A model generated the notes under the pieces. That model searched no databases. It saw only the letters and a program-made list of their open reading frames with translations, and was not told the DNA's origin. This document shows, piece after piece, positions 61,944-64,000 of a stretch of DNA of 64,000 nt (its first letter is position 1; each line of letters starts with the position of its first letter). Source of the DNA: Aphanomyces cochlioides (Eukaryota > Oomycota > Saprolegniomycetes > Saprolegniales > Verrucalvaceae); the NCBI GenBank assembly GCA_019828595.1, contig JAHQRK010000005.1, positions 2,480,001 to 2,544,000 of the forward strand, written 5' to 3'. The translations under genes were made by a program, and so were the position numbers.

Positions 61944-63946
61944 AATCGCTTTTAACAGGGGTCGTCAGCATCCACACGTCTTACGGATAATGATACGGAT
62001 AGAACTGAATATTGGAGTGCTGTCACACTTTGGCCCTTCAAAAAGAAATACTCGATGTCTTATGAAATGTCAAGACTATAAAAAGAAAAGATTCATTTAT
62101 CCGAAATTTGCTCATATCCGAATATTAGACATTGGAAGAGCTGCTTGATCCACAGGAAGAACAGCTTGAATCATCTTCGAGCTCATCACTTGGCGGCTGG
62201 CTGTTCTCCGCATCCAACGTTGAGATATGCTTGTGGAGGTCAAGAAGATCCTTTTCAGATTTCCTAATACAACCATAGATCATAGATGACGTCAGCGACT
62301 CAATCGCGATATCGAGTCGACTCCCAACATCGGCAAAGGTAGTGCTAGTGTTGTATTGTCTACCGACAGATTCTTTTGTGATAGCCCAAATCAACTCGAT
62401 TGGTTGAAGATTGGAGTGGTGTGGAGGGCTATACAACACACGGTGACCAGCTTCACAAGCCATCGTACAAACAAGAGGTAAGGTATTCTCCACCAAAGGT
62501 CTCAATTTTGACCAAATTGCAGACTTCAGATCGGAGGGATCAATCAAAATTTGTCGGTCTTGGCAAGCCACTATTAGCTCGTGTTTCAACCAAGAGAAGC
62601 GAGGTGTTCCATCAGGTAAGCGCTTGTGATACTTTGCGTTATCCATCACAATGATAGCATTGGATATGCGCAACTCTGACAATTTCTCAAGCAAGCGCTT
62701 GAACCACTTGACGAAATACGTGTGGTCAAACATTCCATGGTAGTCTTTTGTTTGTCGATTTCCCCCCTGAAATTTATCGTAGCATACAAATTTTGAATCG
62801 TCAAGTCCACCGTCAATGATGGCTCCAATGAAGCAAAAACGCTGGCCTTTGTATTTTGGTTTCGGGTGCGTGTCGAGGATGTCATTAGGATCATAGAGGG
62901 ACAATTCGTCTTTTGCATAATGGTGATGAATATAACTTTCATCAAGATACACCATTGTTGATTTGTTTGCCTGATTGACATGCTGAGTAGCACTGCATAT
63001 TTGACGCACGTATTCATCACGCAACATTGTGTTCTTCTCGGTCATAGACAGTGACTTAGTACCTTTTTTGCTGCCTCGTAAATACCCACACTTCTTTAAG
63101 AATCTCTGCACTGACCGCAATGCAGCGTTCTTTTCCTTAGCACTGCTCTCGTCGTAGTGTATTATCTCTATTGATCCAAACATGAGAAACTCTACCATAT
63201 TATACCAAAGATATATACCTATTGATTTCAAATACACCATGACATCTTTGGCGACAACTCGCTCTCGTCGTTGTCGTTTGTCTCTGACGAATTTTTGGAC
63301 ATTTGAAATGGTGTCGATTGTTGCAGGGATCTTAGTTGGCTTTGCATTCCTGTTTAAGGGCGGCATTGCAACATTAATCGCTCTCTGATGGACATACGTC
63401 CGCCAAATTCTTTGGATTGTGTCACGGCTTCGACCTAATAGTGTCGCAATTCTGGCGCTGACATCATATCGAGAGCTGGTACAATGCATTTCGTGCCTCA
63501 TTTGAGCGTGCATGCGCAATATACACAGATGCTCTTCTTTTGTGAGAGCAGGAGGCCGACCCGACTTGACATAGCTACAAATCTCGTTGTAGATGCTTGC
63601 ATTCACGTCCATGCGCGCACGAGTGGTCATTATCACCAAAACAGATGTGTAGTATTAATACCACAGAGGTTTGTAACGGATCAAGTCTTCAAAATTTGAT
63701 ATGGCACATTTTGTAAACTTATACAATTTTTTGAAGATTATAATTATTCGCAGTAAAGTTTGGCCCTAACCTTCTGGTTTTTGGATTATATTTCACGTGT
63801 GTTTCGTTTTCAGAGGTAATGAGTTGAACAGGGGTATCCAGCGTACAAATTCACATGGTTTGGAAAAAGAACGAGTGAAAACGGATGTGTCAATCATCTC
63901 CTGCAACTCAAGACGTGTGGATGCTGTCGACCCCTGTAAAGCGATT
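61944..63946. mobile_element. Intact Tc1/mariner-type element
   Basis: Terminal inverted repeats of about 37-39 bp: left 61944-61982 begins AATCGCTTTTAACAGGGG, and the reverse complement of the right end (63910-63946) begins AATCGCTTTACAGGGG; both continue through CAGCATCCACACGTCTT with one internal difference. About 2.0 kb, carrying a single transposase gene on the minus strand. The precise cut points and TA duplication are unclear because similarity extends slightly outward. Confidence 0.82.
62125..63630 (-). CDS. Tc1/mariner-like (DDE_3) transposase, intact
   Basis: From the ATG at 63630 the frame is open throughout (501 residues). A probable 51-nt in-frame intron, 63218-63168, is suggested because GTATATATC...TCAATAG encodes a stretch (YLWYNMVEFLMFGS) absent from the copy at 54877; splicing gives 484 residues. 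N-terminus: RPPALTKEEHLCILRM and IATLLGRSRDTIQRIW, the helix-turn-helix. Catalytic triad: MVYLDESYIHHHY, NAIIVMDNAKYHKRLP and LQPIELIWAITKESVGRQY. C-terminus is Ser/Cys-rich. With matching terminal repeats it could be a live element. Confidence 0.88.
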   Translation of the reverse strand: MTTRARMDVNASIYNEICSYVKSGRPPALTKEEHLCILRMHAQMRHEMHCTSSRYDVSARIATLLGRSRDTIQRIWRTYVHQRAINVAMPPLNRNAKPTKIPATIDTISNVQKFVRDKRQRRERVVAKDVMVYLKSIGIYLWYNMVEFLMFGSIEIIHYDESSAKEKNAALRSVQRFLKKCGYLRGSKKGTKSLSMTEKNTMLRDEYVRQICSATQHVNQANKSTMVYLDESYIHHHYAKDELSLYDPNDILDTHPKPKYKGQRFCFIGAIIDGGLDDSKFVCYDKFQGGNRQTKDYHGMFDHTYFVKWFKRLLEKLSELRISNAIIVMDNAKYHKRLPDGTPRFSWLKHELIVACQDRQILIDPSDLKSAIWSKLRPLVENTLPLVCTMACEAGHRVLYSPPHHSNLQPIELIWAITKESVGRQYNTSTTFADVGSRLDIAIESLTSSMIYGCIRKSEKDLLDLHKHISTLDAENSQPPSDELEDDSSCSSCGSSSSSNV

Positions 63947-64000
63947 ATCTCAGCTTTCAAGCAAATGCATTAGGTTATTTATTTTCGAAGCTTAAACTTC
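63947..64000. other. Right edge, nothing recognised
   Basis: The last 54 bases outside the Tc1-type terminal repeat contain no feature I can support. Confidence 0.4.

Overview
This window looks like a nuclear contig of an oomycete, most probably a Saprolegniales water mould of the Aphanomyces/Saprolegnia type. The evidence is: housekeeping genes that are eukaryotic in kind (SmF, SAP18, POP5, mL53, a HACD dehydratase, Fes1/HspBP1, NIPA), very short GT-AG introns (mostly 41-57 nt), intergenic gaps often under 150 bp, and the large ankyrin/TRP-like channel and SLC1-type transporter families usual in these organisms. The genus is inference; no rRNA or tRNA gene was recognised.

Left third (0.9-16.4 kb) is gene-dense host DNA: 3-hydroxyacyl-CoA dehydratase, a lysine-rich type I membrane protein, SmF with an intron directly after the ATG, a SHLQKY-class Myb-like transcription factor, a Cys-rich membrane protein, SAP18, a three-exon POP5, a divergent SLC1-type transporter, a mucin-like membrane protein with a duplicated CxxC module, mitochondrial mL53, Fes1/HspBP1 and a six-exon NIPA-like transporter. 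Splice sites were assigned by eye so that reading frames and family motifs continue across each junction.

The middle (17.4-49 kb) is a lineage-specific cluster. Two long ankyrin-repeat ion channels (TRP-like; the second is broken) bracket five tandem same-strand SLC1-type transporter genes. Decayed C-terminal pieces of the channel gene lie between the transporters, so the ancestral repeating unit was probably channel plus transporter. Upstream blocks and 3' flanks of the transporters are duplicated with them, the transporters show mosaic similarity suggesting gene conversion, and their substrate- and cation-binding residues depart from the canonical glutamate-transporter pattern in a paralog-specific way. 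A complete PIF/Harbinger DNA transposon (TIRs, TAA target duplication) sits beside one channel relic, and a TTAA-flanked MITE lies between the last two transporters.

The right end (48.8-64 kb) is transposon-rich: hAT fragments, a broken piggyBac-like gene with an N-terminal zinc finger, two Tc1/mariner-like elements (one frameshifted, one intact with ~37-bp TIRs), and two more Harbinger-type units with Myb/SANT-like partner genes. Several of these carry a single in-frame stop, and one transposase lacks the segment with its second catalytic Asp.
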